The notes beneath the pieces are model-generated. The model was not told the DNA's origin and ran no database searches. It was given only the letters and a program-made list of their open reading frames with translations. Positions 26,526 to 39,722 of a stretch of DNA of 47,625 nucleotides are shown piece by piece (within the stretch, counting starts at the first letter, position 1; each line of letters opens with the position of its first letter). The stretch is from a virus, in the IMG/VR virus record IMGVR_UViG_3300025000_000028, positions 1 through 47,625 of that record, one strand, 5' to 3'. A program made the translations under genes and the position numbers.

Positions 26526-27092
26526 TTAGTTAATGATATTTCAATCCACTTCAAAGGTATTTCAGTCAATATTGAACTTGTAATATCTTTTTCAGCCTCT
26601 TGTTACTTCTTCTTCTACAAATATTTTTTCACTTCTTTGGTAATTTTGGGAAAAGTCATCATAGGTAACGACAGTCTTAGAATTATCAGCGAATGTTAAC
26701 TCTACTTTCTGGTCTACGATATATCCACCTTTTACATAATCTCTGCTAACCTTGTTAGACGTTGTCTTGAGACTTATGATTGGTTTACCTTCAAAGGTCT
26801 TAAAAGAGTATTTGTGAGGTCAAGTGTATTTCTCTCTTCTCTTCTTTAGGACTTCACTGAAATTATTAGATTTCAATTCATCTTGAGATTCTTTAAGAGA
26901 CCTATTCTCTTCCTCTAGCCTCTGTAACCTTTCTAGTATCTGTTCACTGTAATCAATAGTCTTAGTAGAACCTGCATCTTTGATTAAATCAATGGAAGGT
27001 TTTGTTTCTTGAGTTGGGGTAGTAACTTCATTTGAAGTCTGTTCGGGGTTATTGAGGTTTAGCTCAATACCTATTCATTTTTTAGCTGGCAT
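26526..27092 (-). CDS. Hypothetical protein in capsid operon, 188 aa
   Basis: ATG 27090-27092 to TAA 26526-26528. Acidic linker, a coiled coil (YSEQILERLQRLEEENRSLK), then a beta-rich domain (KYSFKTFEGKPIISLKTTSN; TFADNSKTVVTYDDFSQNY; RYYKFNIDGNTFEVDGN). Could be a scaffold cofactor or portal-associated protein. Confidence 0.6.
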
Positions 27093-27095
27093 ATT

Positions 27096-27818
27096 TTATG
27101 ATTTCGTTTTAGAATATAAATGTCCTAATCACATTGCTTTGGCAAGTTCCTCTCAGCTGTTTGTAGCTGATGTATTGGAAGTAGTGCCTTTTCATCACAA
27201 TGCGGTAGAGGCTAGTTTTGCTATCTTTCAGTCCTTTGTACTATTCTTAGTAACATAATAGACTGACATCTCTGCTATTTCCTCTAGCCTAGCAAGGGGT
27301 AGGTCTTTTCCGTCTGTAAGTTCTTTGAACATCTCTTTAGCTTGGGATTTCTCATCCTTATCTAATCATTCAAAGACTTTTTCAGCAGATTTGACAGCTT
27401 CCTTCTTAGCTTGTCGGTCTTCCCATTCTTTATAGAGCTTCTCTGGGTCAATAGTCTGGGTCTCTTTTTCGAGAGGTACTCAGTTCTTGACAGCATTAAT
27501 CTTAGCAATAGCTTCCTTAGCACTTTTTACTCAGAAGTGCTTCGCTACTTTATCGGCAAGCTCAGGGTCTTCTGCATATAGTTCTAATAGATAATCATTG
27601 TTCTGCTCAACTTTGTCTGTTGCAGTTTTAATGAACATTGTTTCAAGCTTAGCAGCCTTCTCTTCGGCTTTCTCTGCTTGTAACCTTCTTCCCTCTAGTT
27701 GTTCTTTATAGCGAACTTCTTTTGGGTCTTCGGCTTTTCAGCCATCTTCTGGAGGAGTAGTCTCATTATGAGGGTCGCTCACTTTGTTTTCTTCCTCAGT
27801 AGAGTTGTCTATTCACAT
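27096..27818 (-). CDS. Scaffolding-like protein, 240 aa
   Basis: ATG 27816-27818 to TAA 27096-27098. Acidic, Lys/Glu/Ala-rich and mostly helical: disordered start (DNSTEEENKVSDPHNETTPP), a coiled coil (EQLEGRRLQAEKAEEKAAK), a charged C-terminal half. This composition and its place between portal and capsid genes are those of scaffolding proteins. Confidence 0.7.
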
Positions 27819-27864
27819 AGGGTCTCTGAGTTAGTATATAAATATGAAGATTTTATTCTTCAAC

Positions 27865-27894
27865 TCCTATCTACCTTTGGCGGTATAGATAGGA
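27865..27894 (-). terminator. 9-bp hairpin in the gap before the scaffold gene
   Basis: TCCTATCTA (27865-27873) and TAGATAGGA (27886-27894), perfect, with a small GAAGA/TCTTC hairpin next to it. It lies in the 94-base gap between the 115-aa gene and the scaffold gene. No strong T-run; may set relative expression of portal and capsid parts. Confidence 0.5.
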
Positions 27895-27912
27895 AGTCGA
27901 ATAACAAATGGC

Positions 27913-28260
27913 CTAAGTCTTTGACCTCTTCTTTGCTTCTTCCTTCTTCAATTCAAACGTAGCTCTAGTGTTCTCTATATTACTTATATCACCTATTAGG
28001 TGTCAGATTGCATTATATGCTCACAAGAGTTCTGTCTCTCGTCAGACGTTTAATGCTCTCTCATAGAATACAGATTTCCGAGCTTGTTGAAGATAATTAA
28101 TGAACGATTGCTTATATGTATCTATTCTCACTATATCCTTATATACTAGCTTTTCAACTTGTGTATCAGGCATATAGCTGTTTGCTTTCTTAAATGCTTC
28201 TAGCTCTTGCAGATATTCTCTATCTACTATTACTAGGTCATCATAGCTGTTGCTTTTCAT
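27913..28260 (-). CDS. Hypothetical helical protein, 115 aa
   Basis: ATG 28258-28260 to TAG 27913-27915, overlapping the portal gene's end by 28 bases. Helical and charged (REYLQELEAFKKANSYMPDT; TYKQSFINYLQQARKSVFYE). Head-assembly position; no family recognised. Confidence 0.6.
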
Positions 28261-30260
28261 AGGTTGTTAATGTCAGGTGTTATTGGTGTTCTTACTGGAG
28301 GTAATGCTCAAGTACTTATGTCTCATCCTACATTAGGTAGAACTCAAGGTGTCTTTGCTTGTCAAGGAGAACCTGCTGGCTCTTCTCATTCAGCTGGGAC
28401 TCATCATTCTGGAAGTTCAGCATCAGTATCTACTCCTGTCATAGCCCTTATCTGTTTCATTAATGTCTCTTTCTCATTACTTAGGCTATCTTTGAATCCT
28501 CCGATGCTATCAAGGTCAACATCATAGTCGAATGCTGCTTGCTTAATGAATTCCTCTACCTTTAGAGTCTGTCATAGTGCTGGGTTCATCTGGATTGCTG
28601 TTGTTATCTCATTTACGAGCTTAACGAAGTCTGCTAGGTTCTGTCTCTTTAGTTGTTTTAGGGTAGGAGCATTGAAGTTAGTAGCAACACTTACATCAAT
28701 CTGTCCTCTTATATACTCTGGTTTTACTTCAAAAGGGAACTTTCAGTCGAACTGTACAAACTCATCATTGACGAACTTCTCATCTTTCAACATTATACTC
28801 GGAAAATCCTCTTGTCAAGTTATAGCCTTACCAGTCTCTTCATCAATCTCTAGGAGACCTTTAGCCGTTTTTATAGGGAAGAACTGCTGTAGGTTCTGTA
28901 AATGCTTTTTAAATACGTGATTCAGAGCCATATCCCTGTTCTGTAGAACTACATTAACCCTTTTCAGAGCTGATTCAGTCTTCACGGCAGTCTCGAAGGC
29001 TGTGCTGGAAGCTGTTCATATAATACCTGCTGGGTCTATTCAGACGAACATAGCTATTTCCCTAAGTAATTCTTGAAGATAATCGAATATAGCTGTATTA
29101 GGTGGAGTTCATCTAAGCTCTCTGAAATTTGCATCATTTAGCTGACCTTCAAATTTAACAGTAGTATTATTAAACCCGAAACTCTCTCAATCGAAAGTAA
29201 GTCATCCTCAGATAGCGAACATAGAGTTATTTGACCTTTTAACATTATCCATAATCATCTCCTTTAGGGTGTTGATTTCGGACTTGAAGTTTAGTAAAGC
29301 CTCACATAATCCTCTTCCATATAGGGAGAAAGGATTGTATCAGTATTGTCTAGGGGTTATAGGAAGCTCTTTATGGGAATAAGGTATGAAAGTCTCCTTT
29401 ACTGTTGCTTGTCGATTAGCTACTACTACATATTCATCACTTTGTTTATTCCAGTAGTGCATCATTTCTACAAGCCCTGTATTATTCATCCCTCTTTCCT
29501 CATTTGTATAATAGGCTTGATTTGATTTTACTGTTGTACCTACCGACCTGATTGCCTCTGAATTCCATCCTCAGTCTGGATTATCAGCTAGGGCTAGGAA
29601 CTCTTCTGGAGTTATGTACTCTATATAGATACAGTCATTAGCTTTCTCATAATCAGTCACTCTCTCATCAAAGTAGACATTCCTTATATCTACTGCCTCT
29701 AGTAGAATCTTATTTTTAGTTAGTAGTTTTTTCTTTCATACTATCTTACCTCAGATAAATTCAGGGTCTCTTATCACTCTTGCTGAGCTTTCAAATCCGT
29801 TGAAATAGAAAGAAGTACCAAACATCGGTGTAAGGTACTCTGCTTTGTATAATTGGTCTTCTCTTGAATTTGTCTTGAAATCATAATCCCATACTCTTTT
29901 GATAACCTCTTCTCTGACTATATCAGTTCATCCGATAGCCTCAAAAGAAGGAATTGACTTCCTGCTTACTGCCTCAGATACGAACAGTTCTATGATAGCC
30001 CATTCTAACGGGACGTTACTTCTGCTTCTTCAATCAGAGTAAGGGATATAGATAGCCTCAAACTGCATCTGGTACATCTGCCAGTTCCTGTCTATCTGGG
30101 TTCTCTTGGAAGCCATCTGGGTGAATCTGTTTGTAACGTGTCCTAGTAATTGCTTATCTTTGTCTGTTGCTTCATACGGGGTTGTCTCTACTTTCTCCAA
30201 CATATCAGTTGGTGCAAGGTCTGTGAGGGGTGATTTTATCTCTTGTAGCTGTTTTTCCAT
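28233..30260 (-). CDS. Portal protein, 675 aa
   Basis: ATG 30258-30260 to TAG 28233-28235. Size and pattern of large podovirus-type portals: LTPMFGTSFYFNGFESSARV, a typical mid-domain YNPFSLYGRGLCEALLNFK followed by SEINTLKEMIMDNVKRSNNS, and the helical stem AMFVGIDPAGIIGTASSTAF. The acidic Gly/Pro-rich C-terminus is disordered. It follows the large terminase gene by 40 bases and requires many UGA glycines. Forms the dodecameric DNA gate at one capsid vertex. Confidence 0.88.
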
Positions 30261-30300
30261 AAGAAGTTTAGGTTATTTTAATTATTGTATCTAAAAGCCC

Positions 30301-31914
30301 TTATTTGTAAACTGTTTTAACGATTCACGTGATTGGGTCTCCTATCTCATATTTCTGTAGCTTCTTTACTTTGGGTTTAAGCTCTTCCTGCTCTGTTATG
30401 AATAGGACTGCATATTCTAGTGCAGTGCGGAAATGGGAAGTCCAGTCGTGTATAGGTTTGTAGCTTGTTGCTGTACTTTGTGAAGTCTCTTTCTTTTCTG
30501 GATATCTTGCATTCTGTATAGCAGATATGAAGTCTGTACATCATTCGTTTACCTCTAGCCTATTAAGATTGTTCTGGGTTATCCTTATCTGCTCTGCTAT
30601 GTTTCATCCTACTCACATTACTGTCATAGGGGTAACTAGATTAAGTCAGAACTTAGCATATTCCTTAGATATAGAGGTATCATTCCAAGTAGAGTGAGTA
30701 TCGTATGGGTCTGCTATGAATATAGCTGGCTTATAGGTTTTCCATTTGGAGAAGAAATTAAATGTGTAATCATCCATTACAAATCCTGCTATGGGTTGTT
30801 TTGCAAGGAAAGAGGCACATTCGGTGATTGAAGTCTTTGAAGGAAGCTGTATGGTATCTATAATACGAATCTTACCGAGTGGTGTTGTTTGGAAAACTAT
30901 GATTGCGTGATTGTCTGTTCCTCAATGTGAATTATCAATAGAACAATATAAGGGAAGGGTATAATCATATCTGAAATCTCATATCTCAATATCTCATACT
31001 GGTTTAGGGTGGAATCTCTTATAAACAGCTCATTCTACGGAAGCATTGTAGCTTATCTCTAGCTCTTGTGCTATCTTCTCAGGAGTCATTCAGGCAGTCT
31101 TCCAATCATACCAAGCCTTGTCATATAGAGGATGCAGAGACCAGTGTAGAGTTACTCAGTCTATCTTTCATTCTCTTGCTTTAAGTCTCATTCGGTAGTA
31201 TTCATTTCACTCTCCCAAAGGAGTAGAATTATAAATGATACAAGGGGTCGCAGCAGCACAGGCAGTATTAATCTGACTGGCATTCTGCATCTTAGCCATT
31301 TCATCTAGGAATATACAATGATAAGTTCATCAGGTTCAAGCATTAGGGTTAGCTGATTCTCAGGTAATAGAAGAGCCATCAGGTAATGACATAGCCATAT
31401 ATTTGTTCCAACGTGTTCAGACATCAGCTGAGAAGTCCTCAGGAAGCATCCAATGTGGCATAAGACGAGTGAAATAACGAAGCTTCTCGAAACAGCTACG
31501 CATATCTCAGGCTTTATCTACATATTCTTGCTTTTGGGATACTATAAGGTATCTGTGTCTATGAAATAGGAATCCATAATAGAATACTCACATCATTAGC
31601 CAAGTTATACCCATCTGACGGGATTTCTCTATGAAGACGTTCTTTCACTCTGATATATCCTTCCATATCCTCCTTATAAGCTCCTTCTGATACTCAAAAG
31701 GCATAAAAGGTATATCTCTAGGCATATCTTTAGTGAAGAAGGTATCGTTCTTCATAGTCCATAGGAAGTTCTCAAAGAAGTAGACTGGGTCTGCTACACA
31801 TTTTCTTATGATACAGGCTTGCAGAACAGGGTCTTTCTCTGCTTCATCAAGCATAATAGCCCTGCTTCGTATATTATCCCATATATTTCTCTCTAACTGT
31901 GAGTTGTAGAACAT
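30301..31914 (-). CDS. terL: Terminase large subunit, 537 aa
   Basis: ATG 31912-31914 to TAA 30301-30303. ATPase part: Walker A-like KSRQMGITW (residues 97-105), Walker B CIFLDEMAK (Asp204, Glu205), coupling motif YNSTPLGEGNEYYRM. Nuclease part opens with LYCSIDNSHGGTDNHAIIVF, the RNase-H-fold first Asp, and continues to GFVMDDYTFNFFSKW. Packages DNA into the prohead with the portal, encoded just downstream. Its start overlaps the stop of the giant upstream gene. Confidence 0.95.
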
Positions 31915-34900
31915 TATGATTTTCTTTTAAGGACATTTTTGTTTTTATTGTCGTCATCGTCTCCAAATGGATTGTATCCGAACATATCTAGCATTACCTT
32001 AGCTCACATAGTAGGTCATAGTATCTGATATACCTTGCTTGCGTTCTTCATTATCATATCTGTATTTTTCTTTAAGTCAATCTCGAGGAATTTATCTCAT
32101 TCATCACCTTTAAATAAGTCTTTCAAATGTTGTTTTACAACCTGAGCATCAGAAGTATGACTACTATCCATAAAATTAGCCATTACATCTCTTATTTCTG
32201 ATGAGTTCCAATCTACTCATATTTTATGTAATTCTGATTGAAGTGTATTATGGTATGAGTCTAACATCCCCATTCTTTTTTTCCTTGCTATTTCTTCGGC
32301 TAATGGCATTATCTTTTCATCTGTAATAGGTTCTTTACCTTTGATTGTCTCCTTAGCATCGAAATACTTGACCAACACTTTCCTAACATCCTCATCATAG
32401 AACTTCTGTAAACCTTGCTGTCATCCTTCTCACCATCATTCTATCTTAGATACAGTCTTTCAGGTAGGGAAGTATATCTTCTCGTGTCATTTCTCTATTG
32501 AGTCTTTGATAAGGTCTTTGATTACCATTTCGTGCCAGTTCTTTTGGGTTTTAGAGATTTCGGTTAAAACTCATTCCTTTGTTTTAGGAAACTGTTCTTT
32601 GAAGAAGTCTTCAAAATCTATAGGGTCTAGTTTTATATTTAAATCCTCTGGATACTTTTGACTAAAATTATAAAGTAAATCTTCAAATTTAGATATCCCG
32701 ACATCTATTCTGCCGTTGAGAATGATATCATTAATTATCCCTCTAATAATTTTTTCTTTACCAATTGGAGATAAATTGTCAATTTCTTTATTATAATTAT
32801 CCAGAACTGCTTCTCAGTTTCCTGAATTGAAATATTCTTCTGCTGATTTAGATAATGATTGTGCTTTTTGATTCTCGCCTCCTACTTGTTTCATAACATC
32901 ACTCTGTATTTCTGTGATATAGCGCTCAGGTTTACTATATTTAGCTGAAATGCTCTTATAATTTTCTTTGGCCAATTTCTTTGCAAGATAAAGCTCATCT
33001 CATTTCTTGTCGAACCTTACATATTCTTCATATAGTTCAGGCTGTTCAGCCTTAATTCTATCCTTATGCTTCGATATTGAATCATAAGCTTTATACTCCT
33101 CATTCCATTTTGACTCGATTTCACTCATCTTATCTATTATATCTCCGTATTCTTTCTGAATCTTGTCCAGATGTTCTGCTGCCTTCCCCATTTCGGGATT
33201 AGATTTGTCTGCATTGAGCTTATCTACATACCTTGAGTGGGCAATATAATCATCTTTCTCAAAATGAGCGGATTTATTTCATAGTGCAGTTCATTCTTGT
33301 CAATAAAGACGAGTGCTAGCCTTTCATCATTCTTGATATAGCTTACTGAGCGCTTTAATGTGACTTGTTCCATAATCAGCATATTTATCTGTCTCTTGCT
33401 TATTTATCTTAGGGAATTCATCCTGTACCTGCCTCACCAGTTTGGACCTCTCTATATTCTCTCAGTCAACACGCTGTAATACCCCTCTGATGATATTCTT
33501 CTCAGCTGGCTTGTATTTGTCTTGGTTTAGCATATTCTCTACACTAGTTCTCTTTAATACTGGCTTCTTTGGTAGGTCTTCTAGGAAGGTGGATGTCTGT
33601 CCCTTTATCTCGAAAGCCTCATCTCATTTTGATAACATATTAGATATAGCTTCTCATCATCCTGCTTGTGGTTTAATCATTCAAGGAAAGTTTCCTGCCA
33701 TAAGGTTTTCGCCTGATATAGGGTCTTTTACAGTCTTTATAAGGAACTCCTCAACTTCTGCCTTCGGAGCTTTCTTGATAGCTTGCTCTACTGCTTGAGT
33801 CTGAGTCTGGGATAGTTTACCTCATTTGGATAGGGTGTCTACAATAGATTTAGCTCATCCTTTTACTAGACCATACTTCTCCAGTACGAAAGCCACTAGA
33901 GGTGGGAAGGAGGCTAGTGCCATAACAGCTGCGACTACTGGGTTGACTGCTCATATTGCTGCCCCTCATAGAGCCGTTGCCCTGAATACGGTAGCTCAAT
34001 AGGTTCAGACTTTAATAGAGGTGGCTGCCTTCACATCTTCATAAGCCTTAAGGGCTTTGGTTGCATTAGTTATTCAAGGCATAATCTCTTCCATCCTCTT
34101 CAGCTTGCCTTCCTGTCATTTCCTTGCCAGGTGGGATATCGCATCTTCTCTTAGCTGTCATTTCCTGAATAAGTCTGACTTGATTTGTTTAAGCTCTTGT
34201 GCTTTTGGTGCGAACTGTGCATCTAATTCTTTGAGTCAAGGTATCCTTGCTTTTGCTAAGTCGTCTATATTCTTCCTTATCTGTTTAACTACTGCTTGTC
34301 ATTCTGAGCTTACTCATTTATCCCAAGTTATGGTAGAGTCTACTTTCTTCCTAAGTCTGATAAGCTCATCATCGGTTATATTCTTTCAAGCATTGAATTC
34401 ATTTATATATTGTTTTACTTCCTTTAAGGCTTTTCTATCTGCATTTGGTAGAGAGGTCTCTGTTAGTTTTCTTTCAGTCATAACATCAGTGACGATATTC
34501 CTTATATCCTCTATATTAGCGACAACCTCTCATTTCTTTACACTTCCATATTCCTTTCCTATTCCTTCTAAGTCATCAATCTTAGCATTAATCTTAGCTT
34601 CTGCATCTTGGAATAGTCATTCCTTTGAGATATCTCCAGTCTTAGCTTTGTTGAATTCCTTAGGTAACTCTTTAATAGTCTGTTGTGCTTCTCTGGATAA
34701 TCAGGATGTCTGTGAGGTTATGAATTCTTGTACTGGTTTTGTAACCTTAGCTCATAGTTTCAGAGCTTTACCTGTTCCTTTTATTGCTAGTTCAGGCAGT
34801 TTTATATAAGGATTGAATAAGTTAGCTGTCTGTTCTACCTTCTTTAGAGTCTGAGCTGTCTGTCCTAGCTTCTTAATTTTTCATAGCTCTTGTGCATTTT

Positions 34901-35828
34901 TCATTGCATTTCATTCTGCTATGATTCATTTGATAGCCTCGTCTATGTTAGCTCACGGGTGGTTAAGCTCTTTAAGCTTTGCTGCTAGCTTTGAAATCTG
35001 GCTTGTTTTCTGTACTTGTGTTAGCTTTCCTGCTGTCCAAGCTCATCAGGCAATAACAGAAGCAATATCTCAGGCTACTATCATAGGGTCTTGCTTGATA
35101 GCCTTGATGAATTCATCCTTGTCTGTATATTTACCTAGAACAGTATCATAAGCCTGTTCAGCTGTTTGAGTTACCTCATCATCAACATCTGTAGTTGCTT
35201 TTAGTATTCAACCTGCTATTGTCTTTCAGACAGTATCTATCGTATTTAGAGGGTGTAGGGCTATGTTACCTATTCATCATAGGACATTAGCAGTAGATGC
35301 TCACACATTAGCTGAAAACTCTTGGAAATTCTTAGGGTCTTCATTCGGAACTTCTGCTGTAGGTATACTGAAAGGAAGTCAAGGCACTTTAGCGAATGGT
35401 GAGTTATCTTTCACAGGAGCTTGCTGTGGAGTTTTGAGCTGTTCATTAGCCATCGCTATATCCTCATCTGAGAATCATTCATCAATAAGCTGTGAAATCT
35501 CGTCATCAGATAGTTCTTGTGCTGAGGCTTGGGGAATTCACCCGATTCAACCTAAAACACTCGTAGGAGCTGATTTTGGTGCTTCTTGTACTGATTTATT
35601 CTTTATCCCTGTGACCATTTTATCAGAAGCCATACCAACTAGGTCAGGTATGATAGGTGTTTTTATTCCTGTGGATAGTGGAGAAGGGGTTGGTCAAGCC
35701 TTTCATAGGACTTGAATAGGTTTTGCAGCAGGATTAGCAACAGACTCGCCAGTTGTAACTGTTCAAGTCTGCTTTGCTAATTTCTTCTCTTCTTCTTTTC
35801 AAAAATGAAAGTCTTTCCAGTTTGCCAT
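31914..35828 (-). CDS. Giant virion protein, ejection/polyvalent type, 1304 aa
   Basis: ATG 35826-35828 to TAA 31914-31916. N-terminal low-complexity, then long helical regions (coiled coils at GQAVVKQIRKNIDDLAKARI and similar), a hydrophobic glycine-zipper-like stretch around residues 605-660 (AAIGAVNPVVAAVMALASF), and a C-terminal domain near residues 1090-1150 with KNWHEMVIKDLIKDSIEKGH, KIYFPTG and LQKFYDEDVRKVLVKYF. This last block resembles the 'WHE...YDK' domain found in very large phage polyvalent proteins. Likely packaged and injected with DNA; the hydrophobic segment may form a membrane conduit. Confidence 0.7.
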
Positions 35829-35850
35829 ATTGTTTTGGTTATTGTTTAGC

Positions 35851-38541
35851 TTATTTATTAGCTGTCTTTTTATTCCTCATCTCTACTATTCTTGACATTA
35901 TATCCTTATTGCTTGCTGTTTGTGTTGGAGTTGGAGTTTGTTCAGGTGTCATTCCTAATGCTCTCTGTGCATCAGCAACAACATTCTTTACTTGAGTCTT
36001 GAATTCTTCCTCTGACATACTTAGATTAAGAGGAGTAGCAGAGTTCCTTATGAATTCTATATCTTTATCTGACATTGCCCCTTTAAGCTTATCAAGATTA
36101 GGTAGGACTAGATTGTCTCTGAATGATTTGAATTTAGCTATAAAGTTGGCTGTATCAGTTCAAGGGATAACTCTATTCTCTCATAGAACCTTCTGGAAGC
36201 TGACTCAGACTCCTCAAGATAATCAAGGGTGTTTCAGTAGAGATTGTGCTTCTGTTGATATCTTCTCTAGCTGTGTCCTTGCTTTCTTTCATACATAACC
36301 ACTATCTAATAATTTAGCCTTAGCATTAACTACCTGAGTTTGTACTCATTTAGGTAGGTTCTCTATATCTTTATCAGTAAGGTTTCAGTCTATATATTGT
36401 CTTGCTTTCTGTTCTACTGCTGTTTTTGTTTGTTGTCCTCCTGTTCCTCCTGCTTTAGTTATCTCTTGGATAAATCAAGGGCTTTCTTTAGTTAGGTGAG
36501 CATTCATAAGCTTGTTCATCTGTTCTGGAGTAACTTGCTCGAATTTAGTTCATTTCTTTATACCTGCTATAGCCATAATATCGTTGGCATATTTAATCTT
36601 ATTAGCTACTTTAGTAGATTGTGGGGTATCCCTGTTTCAACCTGCTGACCAATCATATAGCCTCTGATATACATCCACATTAGATTTACCTCCTGGGTGC
36701 ATCAATGATAATTGGTAAGCTGCAAGTCAGTCTGATACGCTGGCGAATTTAATATAATTACCTCATTCTTTTTTTGGTCTGGCTGTTCATAGTTGGTAAG
36801 ATATACCCGCTCAATCAAACATCTTCTTAAGACCATCTGATATTCCCCAAGTAAGTCCTGTTGGGTTGTTGTTCTTGAATGCTGCAACACCAGGATGAGC
36901 ATTGATTACTGCTTGGTTAGTAGAGAAGTCCAGTCATCCTGATGAAGGAAGGGAATTTCAGTTTCAAGTTCCTGTATAACCTCCTGTGGTAGTCTGGTTA
37001 TCCTTGTCTATGAATCCGTAGTCATTTACCATAGTTCCTGTATTCTCGTCATAATGCTGTCATACTATTCCATAATCAGTATTATTCTTTCCTGTTCAGG
37101 TTACCTGTGATACTACCTTCTGTATCTGTGCTGGAGATAATCACATAGCTTTGAGGGTACCTGAATCAATAGCTCAGCTTGATACTGCTTTAGCTATTCA
37201 AGAAATCATATCATCTGATATATCGGCAACCTCAGTTCCTGATACTTTTACTGTGCTTAGTGTCTGTTTTCAGTCTGCTCAGGTTGTTTGGTATATCATA
37301 GCCATTGAACCATCTGGGAGAGTTATAGGTTCTTTTGTTATTGGTGTTCATCCTACTGGCTTCTGAATCTTTAGGTTGTTGCCTTTTGAATCAGTCATTC
37401 TCTCTCAGCTTGCATTGTAGAGATAATCATCGTTCATCTGCTTTGTTATGTTGTCATCGTATTTGGTTTGAGTCTTTTTTTCTTCTCTTAGAGTTGTGTA
37501 TTTCTGGTCTAGGACTGATAGTGCGTTATAATAACTTGTGCTTGCTTGGAAGTTATTTTCTAGGGTTTTCTGTACGAAGCTTCTAGCTTGCATAAGTCAC
37601 ATCTTTGTATTCATCTGTCCTGTTGAGTCAAGAGCTGCTATGTTCTTAAGCATAATCTGCATTCCTTCATCAACAGCATCATTGTACTGATTACCTATAA
37701 GTTCTGTCTCATACTTTAGGTCTTCTGCTATTCTTTGTAATTCTCTTTCTTTTCATATAGCTAGGGAAGTATAGATATTCTTATTATTATCAAGGACTTG
37801 ATTGATAGCATTAAGCATATTCCTACTCTTCAATCTTCCCGCTGTTCATTGGACAACTGACATATTGTTAGCATCAGCTTCCATTCTCTGTTTCTGTTTA
37901 CCCATAGCCTCATCATAAGCTCTCGTAGCGTCTGATACAGCTCTCTCATTAAGAGCATTTGTCCTATCTTGCTTAAGGGTTAGGTCTCTTGTATTCCTAT
38001 ATGCTTCTAGGATTCATTTAGCCTTGTCTACTAGGATAGAGCTGTTTCATTTCAATGCTCAGATATATGCCTCAGGGTTTTCACTTCCTAATGCACTGAT
38101 AAGAGAACTCTTCTCTTCTGGTGAGAAGCTTCCGTTTGGGTCTAAACTCTTTATGATAGAGTCTATCGACTCGCTTTTGATTTGTTCTGGGGTTTTGCCA
38201 GCAGTAATATCTGGTGCATCTGGTGCTGCCTTAGGTGTCTCTGGTAATTTGATAGGCTCAGCAATACCTCATAGATAAATCTCTCAAGGAGTTCATTCAA
38301 CAGCTGGAGTGGGAGCAGGCTCACTTATATTAGGTTCAACTGTATTGGTTCAGGTTGAAGGAGTTGCTGCTACTGGTGTTGGAGCTGTCTCTATCTTTGG
38401 AGTGACAGATAGAGGTGCTGGCTCTGTTGACTTTATAGGAGCAGGAGCTGGTGCAGGCGGATTTAATGAGTTAAGGGAACTATCTACCTGATTAAGTAGA
38501 GTATTCTGTCCTGTTGCATCCTTTGGGTTGACTACTGGCAT
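35851..38541 (-). CDS. Large virion protein, 896 aa
   Basis: ATG 38539-38541 to TAA 35851-35853. Pro/Ala-rich disordered N-terminus (NPPAPAPAPIKSTEPAPLSV), a helical body (DKAKGILEAYRNTRDLTLKQ; MEADANNMSVVQGTAGRLKS), and a middle domain with VAAFKNNNPTGLTWGISDGL and NYIKFASVSDGLAAYQLSLM. That last pattern recalls the N-P-G-N / F-x-S-x-x-D-G-x-x-A motif of phage virion-borne transglycosylase-like domains, but no catalytic Glu is proven. Probably an internal/ejection or tail-tip protein acting on the cell envelope. Adjacent to the 1304-aa gene. Confidence 0.65.
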
Positions 38542-38547
38542 ATTTTA

Positions 38548-39711
38548 TTATTTGTTAGGAGTGAAGTAAACTGTTGCTGAGGCAAGTGTTCAAGTTGTAT
38601 CTACTCTATAATAGTTTCATTTCTTAACAGGGAAGCATAGTCATCCATTAGTTAGATTACCTCAACCATCTACTCTAGTCTGTGCTATTAGTGTTGTTGC
38701 TGGGTCTGCTGCTCATACATATCAATTGAGTCATCCGTTATTTCAAGAAGAATAGGTACATATAGCATTTATAAATCAGCTCTCAGCAGCTAGATAGTTT
38801 GTTCCTGTGGATTTACCTACCACATCACCGATACTATCCTTTATAGCTATATGTAGAGTTCAGTCTGATACATAGCTTCCTAGTATGTAGTTTGTTCCAT
38901 CATAAATTAGTTCGTAAGTTCATCCTGCTGCAATATCTCAGTTAGAAGGGTCTAATCCGTTCTGTAGTTTTATAGCTATAGCATTGAGTGTACAAGCTCC
39001 TGTATTGATAGTATCAAATTTTACCCTCACGAGTGTTCAGGCAGTTGGGGTTAGAGTTGGTGTGAAAGTTGCTGTATAAGTGTCTGATAGGTCTGTGGAG
39101 TGTCAATATATGTGTGTTCCAGATTGGGTATTGATTGCTATATCACTTGGAGCTACGAATAGAGGTCATACAGTTCAGGTATTAGTTCAGGATATGGATT
39201 CAGCACTTGTTGCTTTCTCTACTACTCCTGTTGATGTCTCTGTTGAATTACCTATTGAACCTCAGTTAGGGAACAGGACATAATCACTACCATTATAATA
39301 TACTGGTCATCCTTGTGTTGTATCCCAGAATATCTCTCATAGAACCTTCCCTGTTCTAGCATTAAGCTGGACAGTTGTCTTCTGTGGCATTGGTGAACCT
39401 TCCTGTCTGTCTGATAGCTGGTCGTGCATAGCTACTAGCTTAGCTTCTGTAACTGCTAACCAAGTAAGTCCTGTTCAGGCTGTTGCTGGGTCTGCTGTCT
39501 GTGATAATCCTCTTACTAGGTTAGGATAGATATATTCTGTTCCTGATAGTGTTGGGCTTCCGCTGAACTCTATCCATTCTACCTGAGTATCATCTACTAG
39601 GTAAAGTCTCCCCTTATCTATTCATAAATCCCTATCAGCATATAATGAAGTATCTGCTGGTTGGAGCTTACGTGTTAGGATTATCTTTCCTCAGGTTGCA
39701 TATGTTTGCAT
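38548..39711 (-). CDS. Fibre-like virion protein, 387 aa
   Basis: ATG 39709-39711 to TAA 38548-38550. N-terminal part contains a fibre-neck-like segment (KLQPADTSLYADRDLGIDKG). The rest is Thr/Gly/Asn-rich and beta-structured (TFTPTLTPTAGTLVRVKFDT; GDIAAGGTYELIYDGTNYIL, a common phage-fibre motif). UGA glycines are frequent. Likely a tail fibre or collar appendage, upstream of the large virion proteins. Confidence 0.7.
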
Positions 39712-39722
39712 ATTGTTTGGTT

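Noticed and set aside
34057-34809. Long plus-strand ORF (250 codons)
   Set aside because: It is the antisense shadow of the 1304-aa minus-strand gene, rich in Ser/Phe/Leu as expected from reversing Lys/Glu/Lys codons; no promoter or neighbours on that strand.
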